Assembly: GCF_028764065.1 (NCBI RefSeq)
Contig: NZ_JACOFN010000009.1
Span: forward strand, 1-63,672
Reading direction: 5' to 3'
Source: Fructobacillus sp. CRL 2054
GTDB taxonomy: Bacteria; Bacillota; Bacilli; Lactobacillales; Lactobacillaceae
Length of the DNA stretch: 63,672 bases
In this document: piece by piece, positions 49,963-58,710 of the stretch
Layout of the letters: every line of letters starts with the position of its first letter
Numbering within the stretch: position 1 is the stretch's first letter
Made by a program: the position numbers and the translations under genes
The notes under the pieces: model-generated
The model's database searches: none
What the model was told of the DNA's origin: nothing
What the model saw: only the letters and a program-made list of their open reading frames with translations

Positions 49963-51291
49963 TTATAGTGGAAGGGTCACACGGAAAATCGTACCCTTAG
50001 GTTTGTTATCTAGTACAGCAATTTTACCATTGTGAGCCTGTACTATCCAATCGGCAATGGAGAGTCCCAAACCAGTTCCACCAGTCTTGCGGTTACCCGT
50101 TTTATCTTCTCGGTAAAAGCGGTCAAAAATGTGCTTTTTGGCTTCCGAGGAAATACCACGACCGGTATCCGCAACCGAAATGACTAATTTCTTTTTCTCA
50201 ACTTTGGCAGTGACATTCACTGAATCACCATCGTCCGAATACTTTAGGGCGTTATCCATCAACAAAACCATTAACTGGTGAATTCGTTTCCGATCGATGG
50301 CAACCTCTTGCGTAACATCAACGTCAACCGTCACCTTCTTATCCGAAAGCGATCCCATTTCGATGTATGGTGACAAGACCTTCATTAAGAAGGACTTAAT
50401 GTCGGTCTTTTCCTTCTCAATCTTAGTCATGTTCGAACCGGACTTAGCCAAAGTCAACATGTTATTGGTTAAGGAATTCAACCGGCGTACTTCCGAAAGC
50501 GAAAGAATAATCGCCTCTGACTGATCACGAACGGTTGCCGTCGGCTTCGTCAACATCGTCTCTAGCTTTCCTTGAATAACAGACATTGGTGTCCGCAATT
50601 CATGAGCGGCGTTGTTAACAAAATCCTGTTGTTGCTGCCAAGCACGGAGAATTGGCTTCATTGATTGACGGGATACGAAGTAGGCGAAGAAGAGGGCGAA
50701 AATGAAGGCCCAGATGAAAGACCAAATCAATACGTCTTGGAACTTTTTCAGGTTAACAACCGTATCCGTTACATCAACAAAGACATACCCATAGGAAGCC
50801 GACTGAACGCCGTCTTTTCCTGGTACCATGACCGTGCCTTTTTTAAATTTAACCGCTTGTATACGTAAGTAAGTCTTGTTCTTGTGGATGGTTTTAGGAC
50901 TTTCGCCTAAATCATCCTTATCAAACTTCAAAGAGAACTTACGAGTGAGCACATTCTTTGAACCAGTCGTGACCTGACTTTCGATTTGGTTTCCCTTATC
51001 ATCGAAGTAAAGCATATTACCACGGAATTCTTCCGGGTAATGGTTCATCGTCACAGATTTTGCGGCTTTCTTTCCAGTTGGATCTGCCTCCGTGTTATCA
51101 GAAGAATCGTCATTGGCTGACTGCTGATAGTAGGAAACGTACTGGTTAATAACCCGGTCCGAATTATCATAGATGGTAAAGGTGTATATCCAAAAAATCA
51201 CCCCTGCTAAGAAGGTGAAAATGACCATCAACCCGAGGGCGAGGGTCGCAAAATTATCAATTTGTTGTCGTCGGTTAATCAGCTTGGTCAT
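49963..51291 (-). CDS. Sensor histidine kinase, CiaH-like
   Basis: 442 residues. Two N-terminal membrane helices flank an extracellular domain (about 30-190). The HisKA box NAAHELRTPMSVIQG carries the phospho-His, and the HATPase part shows MDNALKYS, DTGRGIS and RKTGGTGLGLSI. Partner of the regulator at 51275, whose 3' end it overlaps by 17 bases. CiaH in streptococci controls htrA and cell-wall stress, and the same gene order regulator-kinase-htrA is kept here. Confidence 0.88.
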   Translation of the reverse strand: MTKLINRRQQIDNFATLALGLMVIFTFLAGVIFWIYTFTIYDNSDRVINQYVSYYQQSANDDSSDNTEADPTGKKAAKSVTMNHYPEEFRGNMLYFDDKGNQIESQVTTGSKNVLTRKFSLKFDKDDLGESPKTIHKNKTYLRIQAVKFKKGTVMVPGKDGVQSASYGYVFVDVTDTVVNLKKFQDVLIWSFIWAFIFALFFAYFVSRQSMKPILRAWQQQQDFVNNAAHELRTPMSVIQGKLETMLTKPTATVRDQSEAIILSLSEVRRLNSLTNNMLTLAKSGSNMTKIEKEKTDIKSFLMKVLSPYIEMGSLSDKKVTVDVDVTQEVAIDRKRIHQLMVLLMDNALKYSDDGDSVNVTAKVEKKKLVISVADTGRGISSEAKKHIFDRFYREDKTGNRKTGGTGLGLSIADWIVQAHNGKIAVLDNKPKGTIFRVTLPL

Positions 51292-51976
51292 CTGGCACCT
51301 CGAGGATAAAGCCGATGTTACGCAAAGTCTTAATTAAACCACCTTGTCCGACTGCCTCGAGCTTACGGCGCAAATTGTTCAAATAAATATTCACAACGTT
51401 AATGGTCGTATCAGAATCAACACCCCAAACACGGTCGAAAATTTGATCACGTGTAACGATAATGTTCTTGTTTTGACCCAAATAAGTCAAAATATCGAAT
51501 TCCTTACCGACCAACTTAACGGATTGACCATGTACCTGAACACCACGATTTTCAAGGTTAATTGTTAACTCGCCAACCGTAATCGTGTTGTCTTCTGAAT
51601 ACACACCCGTACGGCGCAACAAAGCCTTTACACGAACCAGCAACTCTTCACGGTGGAATGGTTTCGTCAAATAGTCATCGGCCCCAACGTTAAATCCTTC
51701 AATCTTGTCATCCAAAGAAGCCTTGGCTGTCAAAATCAAAACAGGTGTTACGACTTTAGCCTCACGAATGTTCTTAATAATGTCCAAACCAGATTGGCCG
51801 GGTAACATAAGGTCACAAATAATGAGATCAAATGGTGATTCCTTTGCTTCGAACTCACCGTCCAAACCATCGGTCACCGTTTTCACATCTGCAAAGTCTT
51901 CCAGGAAGCCAACGATGTTATCCGCCAAATTTTGATCATCCTCGATCAATAAAATTTTAATTGCCTTTGCCGCCAT
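51275..51976 (-). CDS. OmpR-type response regulator, CiaR-like
   Basis: 233 residues: receiver domain with IEDDQ acid pocket, phospho-Asp in IICDLMLPG, Thr/Lys in ILTAKASLDDKIEGFNVGADDYLTKPF, then winged-helix DNA-binding domain (EFDILTYLGQNKNIIVTRDQIFDRVWG). The receiver and C-terminal part resemble streptococcal CiaR closely. Its region upstream (51977-52078) holds TTTAA-rich repeats that could be CiaR-type boxes, not certain. Confidence 0.9.
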   Translation of the reverse strand: MAAKAIKILLIEDDQNLADNIVGFLEDFADVKTVTDGLDGEFEAKESPFDLIICDLMLPGQSGLDIIKNIREAKVVTPVLILTAKASLDDKIEGFNVGADDYLTKPFHREELLVRVKALLRRTGVYSEDNTITVGELTINLENRGVQVHGQSVKLVGKEFDILTYLGQNKNIIVTRDQIFDRVWGVDSDTTINVVNIYLNNLRRKLEAVGQGGLIKTLRNIGFILEVPDDQAD

Positions 51977-52078
51977 GTTTGCCTTCCCTTCTAAAAAAGC
52001 TAAGTGTTCTTGATGCTTTCTAAATTATCAAAAATAGATTAAGGTTAAATTAAATCATTCACTTGCAGGCAATCGAAA

Positions 52079-52447
52079 TTAAATCCGAAGGCCAAGCGAA
52101 ATTTTTAACGCCTTTTCTACTGACTTCATCGTATCATTATTCTCGTCTAAGTGCCCAATTCGATCTCTTAATCGTAGTTTATCGATTGTTCGCACTTGTT
52201 CTCCCAGAATAATGGAATCCTTCTTCATTACACCTAATTCGGCTGGCAAGACAACATGCGTCGGTAATTTGGACTTTGAAATTTTCGAAGTGATTGATGC
52301 AATAATCGTCGTCGAAGAATTCTTATTTCCCCGATCGTTTTGGATGACCAAAACCGGTCGTAATCCGCTTTGCTCAGAACCGATGCCCTGCTTTAGGTCG
52401 GCAAAAAAGACATCGCCCCGCCGGACATTCTCGTAATCTGCTGTCAT
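52079..52447 (-). CDS. mazF: MazF/PemK-type endoribonuclease
   Basis: 122 residues. RRGDVFFADLKQGIGSEQSGLRPVLVIQND, followed by TTIIASIT and GEQVRTIDKLRL, marks the MazF/PemK family of sequence-specific mRNA cleaving toxins. It lies directly downstream of alr in the acpS-alr-mazF arrangement of Firmicutes, but only 41 bases separate alr and mazF and no MazE-type antitoxin gene fits there. Weak Shine-Dalgarno AAGAGGAAT. Confidence 0.88.
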   Translation of the reverse strand: MTADYENVRRGDVFFADLKQGIGSEQSGLRPVLVIQNDRGNKNSSTTIIASITSKISKSKLPTHVVLPAELGVMKKDSIILGEQVRTIDKLRLRDRIGHLDENNDTMKSVEKALKISLGLRI

Positions 52448-52488
52448 TTTATTCCTCTTGTCTATGTACGGGCTGAAGCCCTTAAAAT

Positions 52489-53631
52489 CTAATCAATATC
52501 AACTCGTGGTACTCGGTCTGAAATACCCGTTAATAGTTCGTGTGGAATGGTCTTTCCAAAATTAGCCAATTCCTCAATCGTTATCTCCTCATCACCATCT
52601 TTACCAAAAAAAGTCACTTTGGTATTAACTGGTAATTTACCAGGTAAAGAAATCACAATTTGATCCATGGTAATGCGTCCGAGGATTCGTTGCTTTTGGC
52701 CATTCACGAGAACCGTCGCACCAACCAAGTAACGTTTTAGTCCATCCGCATACCCGATTGGCACAGTTCCCACCCACTGGTCTTCTTGTGCGGTATAGGT
52801 AGCTCCATATGAGAGCGATTCTCCCCTTAATAAGGGGTGGACTGACCAGACACGACCAACTAAGGAAGCAACCGGTTGTAATTCAACAGGACACTTTCTT
52901 GCAGGCATGGCGGGGTTATACCCATACAAAACCGACCCGACACGAATCGTTTCCGTTGGTAACTCATCCCGATGGAAAAGAGCAGAACCGGAATTAGCTA
53001 AATGCCAAAGGTTTTTTGGAATATCTAAACCATCGACCTTTGTCATAAAATCCGCAAGCTGTTGGTCATAGTATCCCTGGTTGTCTTCATCAGCCGTTGC
53101 AAAATGCGTCATAACACCGGCTAATTCGAACTGTGCATCTGAACGAACTAAATCAACCATGGAGGCTAATTCAGCCTTCGTCTTTGCACCCAAACGACCC
53201 ATACCAGTATCAACCGCTAGGTGGACCTTCAAGATAGATTCTTCTTTGGATTCATGCAATGCTTTTTGCGCGGTCAACAGCCAATCAAAGGAACCCGCTA
53301 CAGGAGAAAGTCTTTGCTCCGCCATTTCATCAGCAAGTTCCGCTGGTTGAACCCCTAGCAAAAGAACATTAACGTCTTCTTCAGGCATTCCCCGGCGAAC
53401 GCGTTCTCCCTCATCCAGGGTGGCAACCGCAAAGTCCTTAACGCCTAAGCTTTGGTAGAAAGTACGTGCAGCCCAAACGTCGCCATGGCCATAGCCATTC
53501 GCTTTAATCACAGCAATCAAGCGCTTCGCACCACTATATTCCATGACGACTTTGGCATTATGAATTAATGCTTCTTTTGAACGAAGAAAAGCCAGCCCAC
53601 GGCGTGTTAGGGCTTCGTTCTGACTAATCAT
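52489..53631 (-). CDS. alr: Alanine racemase
   Basis: 380 residues. PLP-binding Lys in AVIKANGYGHG (about residue 40), N-terminal barrel, catalytic Tyr in SLSYGATYTAQED of the C-terminal domain. Makes D-Ala for peptidoglycan and for the Dlt pathway encoded next to it. Overlaps acpS by 4 bases. Confidence 0.95.
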   Translation of the reverse strand: MISQNEALTRRGLAFLRSKEALIHNAKVVMEYSGAKRLIAVIKANGYGHGDVWAARTFYQSLGVKDFAVATLDEGERVRRGMPEEDVNVLLLGVQPAELADEMAEQRLSPVAGSFDWLLTAQKALHESKEESILKVHLAVDTGMGRLGAKTKAELASMVDLVRSDAQFELAGVMTHFATADEDNQGYYDQQLADFMTKVDGLDIPKNLWHLANSGSALFHRDELPTETIRVGSVLYGYNPAMPARKCPVELQPVASLVGRVWSVHPLLRGESLSYGATYTAQEDQWVGTVPIGYADGLKRYLVGATVLVNGQKQRILGRITMDQIVISLPGKLPVNTKVTFFGKDGDEEITIEELANFGKTIPHELLTGISDRVPRVDID

Positions 53632-54032
53632 TTCAATCTCTTCTCCCAGCGTTCTTTCTTAATTTTTTCGAACCAAGATAAACGTTCAATCGTTACTATC
53701 GTGGAAACGTAATCACCTGAATGGGTAATCGCCACTGACAAAGCATGTCGTTGTCCTTTCACATGAATGATTGGACGGCCTGAAGGCGCATTTAAAATTG
53801 ACACATCCTGCCAAGACACACTTTTACCAATACCAGTACCAAGAGCCTTCGAGTAGGCCTCCTTAGCTGAAAAGCGACCGGCCACAAACTCTAAGTAGTG
53901 TTTCCCAGACCGTTTATTAGCTGCCTCAATCTCAGATGGCGTTAAAATTGTCGACAGGAAATTTGGCCGACGCTGCAATACTGCTTCGATTCGGCTGATT
54001 GATTCCATGTCGTTTCCAATACCTATTATCAT
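53628..54032 (-). CDS. acpS: Holo-[acyl-carrier-protein] synthase
   Basis: 134 residues. IGIGNDMESISRIE at the N-terminus (metal/CoA Asp) and FVAGRFSAKEAYSKALGTGIG in the middle are AcpS signatures. Transfers 4'-phosphopantetheine to ACP and DltC-like carriers. The ATG at 54032 begins the family-typical protein, but there is no Shine-Dalgarno: the preceding bases are A/T only, with a TAAAAT -10 about 8 bases upstream, so the mRNA may be leaderless. Confidence 0.93.
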   Translation of the reverse strand: MIIGIGNDMESISRIEAVLQRRPNFLSTILTPSEIEAANKRSGKHYLEFVAGRFSAKEAYSKALGTGIGKSVSWQDVSILNAPSGRPIIHVKGQRHALSVAITHSGDYVSTIVTIERLSWFEKIKKERWEKRLK

Positions 54033-54045
54033 ATTTTTATTTTAA

Positions 54046-54097
54046 CAAAAAAGCATTACATGGGCGAATAAAAGCCCGCTGTAATGCTCTTTTTTAT
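54046..54097 (-). terminator. Terminator of the dlt operon
   Basis: AGCATTACA/TGTAATGCT stem with inner GGGC/GCCC arms and a T-run on the minus strand, just before acpS. Confidence 0.85.
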
Positions 54098-54100
54098 TGA

Positions 54101-55393
54101 TTATTTAAAGCTAGACAAGCTCTGCTTACTTGGCTTCAAGTTTTGCCAATCCTTAGAAAGGAATCGGTTGTTAATTTGATAGTTTGTTTGTGATGAATCA
54201 CTCGACAAGAATGGGTTCAAATACTGATCCAATTCTAACCAACCACGCCATCCAACATGAATTGTGTCCTGCATGAAGTAATCCTTACCGCCATCCTTTG
54301 AGAGGTCGGCAATGTTGTTAAAGCCTTGGCTTTGCAACTGGTACTTAATCTTCTGGACAGATTCTTGGTACATGTCGTTATTCAATCCAGTGTACTTTGC
54401 CCAACGCTGGTTAACTGGCGTGATTACAAACATCACGTCGGTATGGTTCTTGGCAAAGTTATCAAGGACTGATTGGAAGTAAGCGTATTCTACAGACTTC
54501 GTGTAATCGTAATCCTTCTGTGCACCCTTCAAGGCCTTCTTTTCAGGCATAACGCGGGTTGTATAGAATGAATTCTTGATGTGGAAGTCGTTATTCGTCG
54601 TTCCCTTTTGACCTTCTTCATAACCAAGACGATCCAAAGCATTCTTTGAATAAATCTTTGGTAATGACTTAGCAGCTGGCAAGACACGGCTCTTGTAATT
54701 TGAGCTACTCTCACAACGTGAGAACAAGGCATCTTGTCGTGACAAGATTTGGTGCTTGATGTCCAAAGTTGACAAGTTCGCTGTTGAAAGCTTTTCACCC
54801 TTTGAAACCTTAGTCAAAAGTCGGTGGTAGTAAGCGTTATTCTTCACCACGGACTTTTCAAGAAGCTGAGAGGCGACAAACTGGTCGGTCTCGCTTGGTT
54901 GATTATGGCCGATGTTTCGTAGCCAATCAACCGTTTGCAATGGTGAATAGAATAGGTTAAATCCGGCATCGGATCCCGTCTTTGTAAACCATTGTGGTGA
55001 AACAACGTAGACGGCCTTCTTAGTCTTTAAGGTACCCTGCATTTCTTGCATGTTTAAGAAGTGCACGAGTGAATCCGATCCTGCCTTTCCTAGCATAAAT
55101 GGTTGATAGTTACGCTTGTACTTTTCAGCCAATACGGATGGGTGCAAGGAATCAATACGAGAAAGTTCAGAAGAACCAAAGAAAGGAACGTAATTAACTT
55201 TTTTATCTGAAAAAGCTGCATTCTTAACAGCTTCACCCTTCACAATTTGGCTTGAGAAGGAAACAGAGGACTCACGTAAGTCATTTTGACTGTAGTGAGT
55301 CAATGGGAATGGCAGAAGGAAAACGCATGCTAACAAGACGAAGGCTGCTAACACCGGACCAAAAATCTGCCAAAGTTTTTTCTTGTTAGACAT
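54101..55393 (-). CDS. dltD: D-alanyl-lipoteichoic acid biosynthesis protein DltD
   Basis: 430 residues: one N-terminal membrane helix (about 10-30) and an extracytoplasmic SGNH-type domain with PFFGSSELSRIDSLHPS (Ser nucleophile region) and DTIHVGWRGWLELD (Asp-His pair). Acts at the outer face in D-Ala transfer to teichoic acid. Last gene of dltXABCD. Confidence 0.93.
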   Translation of the reverse strand: MSNKKKLWQIFGPVLAAFVLLACVFLLPFPLTHYSQNDLRESSVSFSSQIVKGEAVKNAAFSDKKVNYVPFFGSSELSRIDSLHPSVLAEKYKRNYQPFMLGKAGSDSLVHFLNMQEMQGTLKTKKAVYVVSPQWFTKTGSDAGFNLFYSPLQTVDWLRNIGHNQPSETDQFVASQLLEKSVVKNNAYYHRLLTKVSKGEKLSTANLSTLDIKHQILSRQDALFSRCESSSNYKSRVLPAAKSLPKIYSKNALDRLGYEEGQKGTTNNDFHIKNSFYTTRVMPEKKALKGAQKDYDYTKSVEYAYFQSVLDNFAKNHTDVMFVITPVNQRWAKYTGLNNDMYQESVQKIKYQLQSQGFNNIADLSKDGGKDYFMQDTIHVGWRGWLELDQYLNPFLSSDSSQTNYQINNRFLSKDWQNLKPSKQSLSSFK

Positions 55394-55399
55394 GAGGTT

Positions 55400-55636
55400 T
55401 TATCCCATCAGTGCAGTTACACTAGCCACAATCTTGTTCGTTGTGTTCCAGTCGTCACGAGACAATTCTGAAACAGGTGCTTGGATGTTAAAACGTTGTT
55501 CCAAAGCCAACAGCATTTCAACCGTTGCCATTGAATCTAACAAACCAGATTCGAAGAGGTCTTCATCCATTTGGTTTGACATATCTTCACCAGTTACGTC
55601 TTCGATAATTTCTAATACGCCTGCTTTTACGTCCAT
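55400..55636 (-). CDS. dltC: D-alanine carrier protein DltC
   Basis: 78 residues. Phosphopantetheine attachment Ser in GLLDSMATVE (about residue 36). Carries D-Ala from DltA to the membrane step. ATG with AGGAGAAAT. Confidence 0.95.
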   Translation of the reverse strand: MDVKAGVLEIIEDVTGEDMSNQMDEDLFESGLLDSMATVEMLLALEQRFNIQAPVSELSRDDWNTTNKIVASVTALMG

Positions 55637-55672
55637 TTTATTTCTCCTTATTAAACTACTATAAATAAATCA

Positions 55673-56887
55673 TTAACGGTGGAACCAGAAGGTATCCAAG
55701 AAGCCACAGAAGACCAAGAAGGACAACATGACAAAGTGGAAGGTCAAAACGACCGCAAAACCTTCGGTAAATTTATTATGTGGGATAACTTTCTTGTGCT
55801 TGCGCTTAAAGCGAATCCAAGCATCGTTTCCAGCCAGGGCTGCACCATGCATAAATCCGTATAAGATGTAATACCAAGTCAAGCCGTGCCAGAATCCCAT
55901 TACCAACATATTAACAAAATATGCAATGGTTGACACTGTGTTTCGGTTCTTAATCCACTTGTGCTTCAAGAACAAGAAGACAAAACGCATGAAGACGAAA
56001 TCACGGAACCAGAAGGACAGTGACATGTGCCAGCGATTCCAGAATTCTTTGATATTCTTTGAAGCATAGGGCTTATTAAAGTTAATTGGTGATCGAATAC
56101 CCATCACATAGGAAATGGATAGGGCAAAGAGTGAGTAACCCGCGAAATCGAAGAACAAATACATACCATATGAGTAAGCCACGGGAATCAACCACCATGA
56201 CAAAATCATACCGTGGTGCGCATCTGACATGGCCATTCCTTGGAAGTAGTTATAAGCAATCTCCGCATAGTGCGCAACGATAAACTTATAAAAGAGTCCC
56301 AAGAAGAGCTTCTTTGTTGCATCCCCCAGTAGGTCGATGTATTCTTCACGCGCAGGCGCTACAGCAGCATCCTTAGCAAATCGTGTATAACGATCAATTG
56401 GACCTGAAGAAAGCGTTGGCATGAAAAGCATGAAGCGCAAGAACATCACGGGGTGGAAGTCCTTAATCGCCCCATCACGAACTTCGATAATCATGCCGAC
56501 CGAACGGAAAGTCAAATATGAAATTCCCAAGAATCCTAATAACGAAAGTTGGGCGTGAAAGATTCCCGCACCTGACAATCGAACAAGGAAGATTGGCAAA
56601 ATCGACAAGGCCGTAACAGTATAGAAAACCGAACTCTGGTTATGCTCTTTTCGATAACGAACATAGCCCCAACCCAGCAAGAACTGCCAGATTGAATAAA
56701 CAATCAAGGCAACTCCCTGCCCGGCATGGGTTTTATCATCAAAAATCAAGAAGATAAAGGCCAGTGAAACCAAGATTTCGTAGGCTACAAAGCGCTTCCC
56801 AAAATACAGCCCAATTGCCAGTGGCACAAGTGCTAGAAGCAGATAGACGAAATAATTCGGATCTGCATAAGGTTGTAAGTTAGGCAT
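55673..56887 (-). CDS. dltB: MBOAT-family D-alanine transfer protein DltB
   Basis: 404 residues, about 11 helices. Catalytic His in FWHGLTWYYILYGFMHG and the MBOAT motif WHMSLSFWFRDFVFMR. Moves D-Ala from DltC across the membrane to teichoic acid. Overlaps dltA by 8 bases. Confidence 0.94.
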   Translation of the reverse strand: MPNLQPYADPNYFVYLLLALVPLAIGLYFGKRFVAYEILVSLAFIFLIFDDKTHAGQGVALIVYSIWQFLLGWGYVRYRKEHNQSSVFYTVTALSILPIFLVRLSGAGIFHAQLSLLGFLGISYLTFRSVGMIIEVRDGAIKDFHPVMFLRFMLFMPTLSSGPIDRYTRFAKDAAVAPAREEYIDLLGDATKKLFLGLFYKFIVAHYAEIAYNYFQGMAMSDAHHGMILSWWLIPVAYSYGMYLFFDFAGYSLFALSISYVMGIRSPINFNKPYASKNIKEFWNRWHMSLSFWFRDFVFMRFVFLFLKHKWIKNRNTVSTIAYFVNMLVMGFWHGLTWYYILYGFMHGAALAGNDAWIRFKRKHKKVIPHNKFTEGFAVVLTFHFVMLSFLVFCGFLDTFWFHR

Positions 56888-58409
56888 TGCCGTTCACCTC
56901 AGCAATCAAGCCCTTCAAATCAATCTTACCGTTTTGCGTCAAAGGCATCTGGTCACGGTAAACGAAGCGAGTTGGCATCATGTATGGCATAATGCTGTCC
57001 TTCAAATCCGTACGAATTGCATTCGTCAAATCCATTGGCTTTTCAAAGTCGTTGTCCTTAGGAACGATAATTGCAAGCATTTGCTTAACATCACCGTTCT
57101 TATCGTAACGAGGAACAGCAGCAGCCTGTTCAACCCACTGTGATTGCGTCAAGTGTTGCGCAACGTCTTCCAATTCGATACGGAAACCGTGCAACTTAAT
57201 CTGGAAGTCCATACGGCCCTTGTAGTGAAGAAGACCATCAGCGTCTTCAAAACACAAGTCCCCGGTCTTGTAACCAGGTTGACCATCAACTTCAAGGAAG
57301 GCTGCCGCCGTCTTTTCAGGGTTGTTCAGGTAGCCCTTTGAAACGGCTGGTCCAGAAAGAACCAATTCACCTGGTTCATCAGAAGGCAAAACGTTCCCTT
57401 CCTTGTCCATGATAGTCGCCTTCATGTCTTCCTTCATGTAACCAATTGGCAACTTGTCGTACTTAGCCAAGACTTCATCAGTGATTTCCAAGGCTGAAAC
57501 GGCAACTGTTGCTTCCGTTGGTCCATAAGTGTTGTAAATCTTTGCTTCAGGGAAGCGCTCGCGCAACTTCTTTGAAGTGGCAGATGTCAATACTTCACCA
57601 CAGAAGAGGAATGTCTTCAAGTTTTGGTAGTTTTCAGCGTTAAAGTCTGGTGACAAAAGCGCAACGTTGGCAAAGGATGGTGTTGAAACCCAACGGTCCA
57701 AGTTCATTGCTGGCAATGCGGCAAAGAGTTGCTTGAAGTCATCCGCAACTTCCTTTGGCAAAGCCTTCATCACACCGCCAGTCAACAAGGCACCCGCCCA
57801 TGACATAACCGAAACATCAAATGAGAATGGTGTTTGGGTCAAGATGTTTTGACCATTATGCAAATCAAAGTCAGGGCCAAGCATCCAGTTAATGTATGAC
57901 AAGGCGTTGGCGTGAGAAATCTGAACACCCTTTGGCTTTCCAGTCGTACCAGAGGTAAAGATGATGTAGTAGTTGTCATCCCCAAGTACAGGGTGAGTCA
58001 ATTCATAAGACTTACCAGCAGTAAAGGCGTCCTTCAAAGCTTGTCCTTCAAAAACAGGGACTGAAGAAATGGCCATTGGTAATTCGTCCAAGGCAATAAC
58101 AGCGGCTGGTTGCCCAATTTCCAAGATGTTTTCGATACGGTCGTTCGTTGAATCCTTATCAACGGGTGTGTAGGCGTGACCTGACTTAACAGCGGCTAAG
58201 AAAGCAGCGACCATTTCGAATTGGTGACCACCAAAGACCATGATTGGGGCCTTTTCAGCAATCTTTTGCTCGTCTAAAAAGGCGGCCAAAGAATCAGAGT
58301 AAGCCTTCAATTCACCATATGTGTGCGTAACGCCCATTTCGTCGTAGGCGATTTGGTCAGGGTGTGCAGTTGCGTATTGATCAATGTGCTTGTAAATATT
58401 TTCAATCAT
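56880..58409 (-). CDS. dltA: D-alanine--DltC ligase DltA
   Basis: 509 residues of the acyl-adenylate family: IIFTSGTTGKPKGVQISH (A3), NTYGPTEATVAV (A5), YKTGDLC (A7) and a C-terminal Lys in LTQNGKIDLKGL (A10). Activates D-Ala and loads DltC. ATG after AAGAGGTATT. Confidence 0.96.
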   Translation of the reverse strand: MIENIYKHIDQYATAHPDQIAYDEMGVTHTYGELKAYSDSLAAFLDEQKIAEKAPIMVFGGHQFEMVAAFLAAVKSGHAYTPVDKDSTNDRIENILEIGQPAAVIALDELPMAISSVPVFEGQALKDAFTAGKSYELTHPVLGDDNYYIIFTSGTTGKPKGVQISHANALSYINWMLGPDFDLHNGQNILTQTPFSFDVSVMSWAGALLTGGVMKALPKEVADDFKQLFAALPAMNLDRWVSTPSFANVALLSPDFNAENYQNLKTFLFCGEVLTSATSKKLRERFPEAKIYNTYGPTEATVAVSALEITDEVLAKYDKLPIGYMKEDMKATIMDKEGNVLPSDEPGELVLSGPAVSKGYLNNPEKTAAAFLEVDGQPGYKTGDLCFEDADGLLHYKGRMDFQIKLHGFRIELEDVAQHLTQSQWVEQAAAVPRYDKNGDVKQMLAIIVPKDNDFEKPMDLTNAIRTDLKDSIMPYMMPTRFVYRDQMPLTQNGKIDLKGLIAEVNGNA

Positions 58410-58421
58410 AATGAATACCTC

Positions 58422-58562
58422 TTAGAACTCGTTATAAATAAAGTGGCCGCCGGTGACACCAGAATAGCCGTATAAATAAACCAAAAATAGCATGATTAGA
58501 AAATAGGCCACTGTCTTCGCCAAAAAGGCGACCCAAGGCCGTTTAATGAAGCGCTGAAACAT
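58422..58562 (-). CDS. dltX: DltX, small membrane protein of the dlt operon
   Basis: 46 residues from the ATG at 58560-58562 with GGGGG 8 bases upstream; a longer frame would start before the promoter. One membrane helix (about 8-30) and the conserved tail GYSGVTGGHFIYNEF. DltX aids D-alanylation, its C-terminus reaching DltD. First gene of the operon, 12 bases before dltA. Confidence 0.9.
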   Translation of the reverse strand: MFQRFIKRPWVAFLAKTVAYFLIMLFLVYLYGYSGVTGGHFIYNEF

Positions 58563-58595
58563 CGCGACATGCCCCCAAATTCTTCTTAAATAGTG

Positions 58596-58626
58596 TATAA
58601 TCAGTGGCGAATTAGCCACTTGTCAA
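58596..58626 (-). promoter_or_regulatory. dlt promoter with a palindrome in the spacer
   Basis: Minus strand -35 TTGACA (58621-58626), then the perfect 6+6 inverted repeat AGTGGC TAATTC GCCACT (58603-58620) fills the spacer, then GATTAT/TATACA -10 candidates at about 58596-58602. A regulator bound there would block dlt transcription. The other strand carries the promoter region of the EIIC-like gene just beyond 58626. Confidence 0.55.
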
Positions 58627-58710
58627 GAATAAAAATACTTCGCCTATTATAGCACAAAATATTATACTGTATAGCGAGCACCCTTTAGCTATCAGTAAAA
58701 GAAGGTACAC

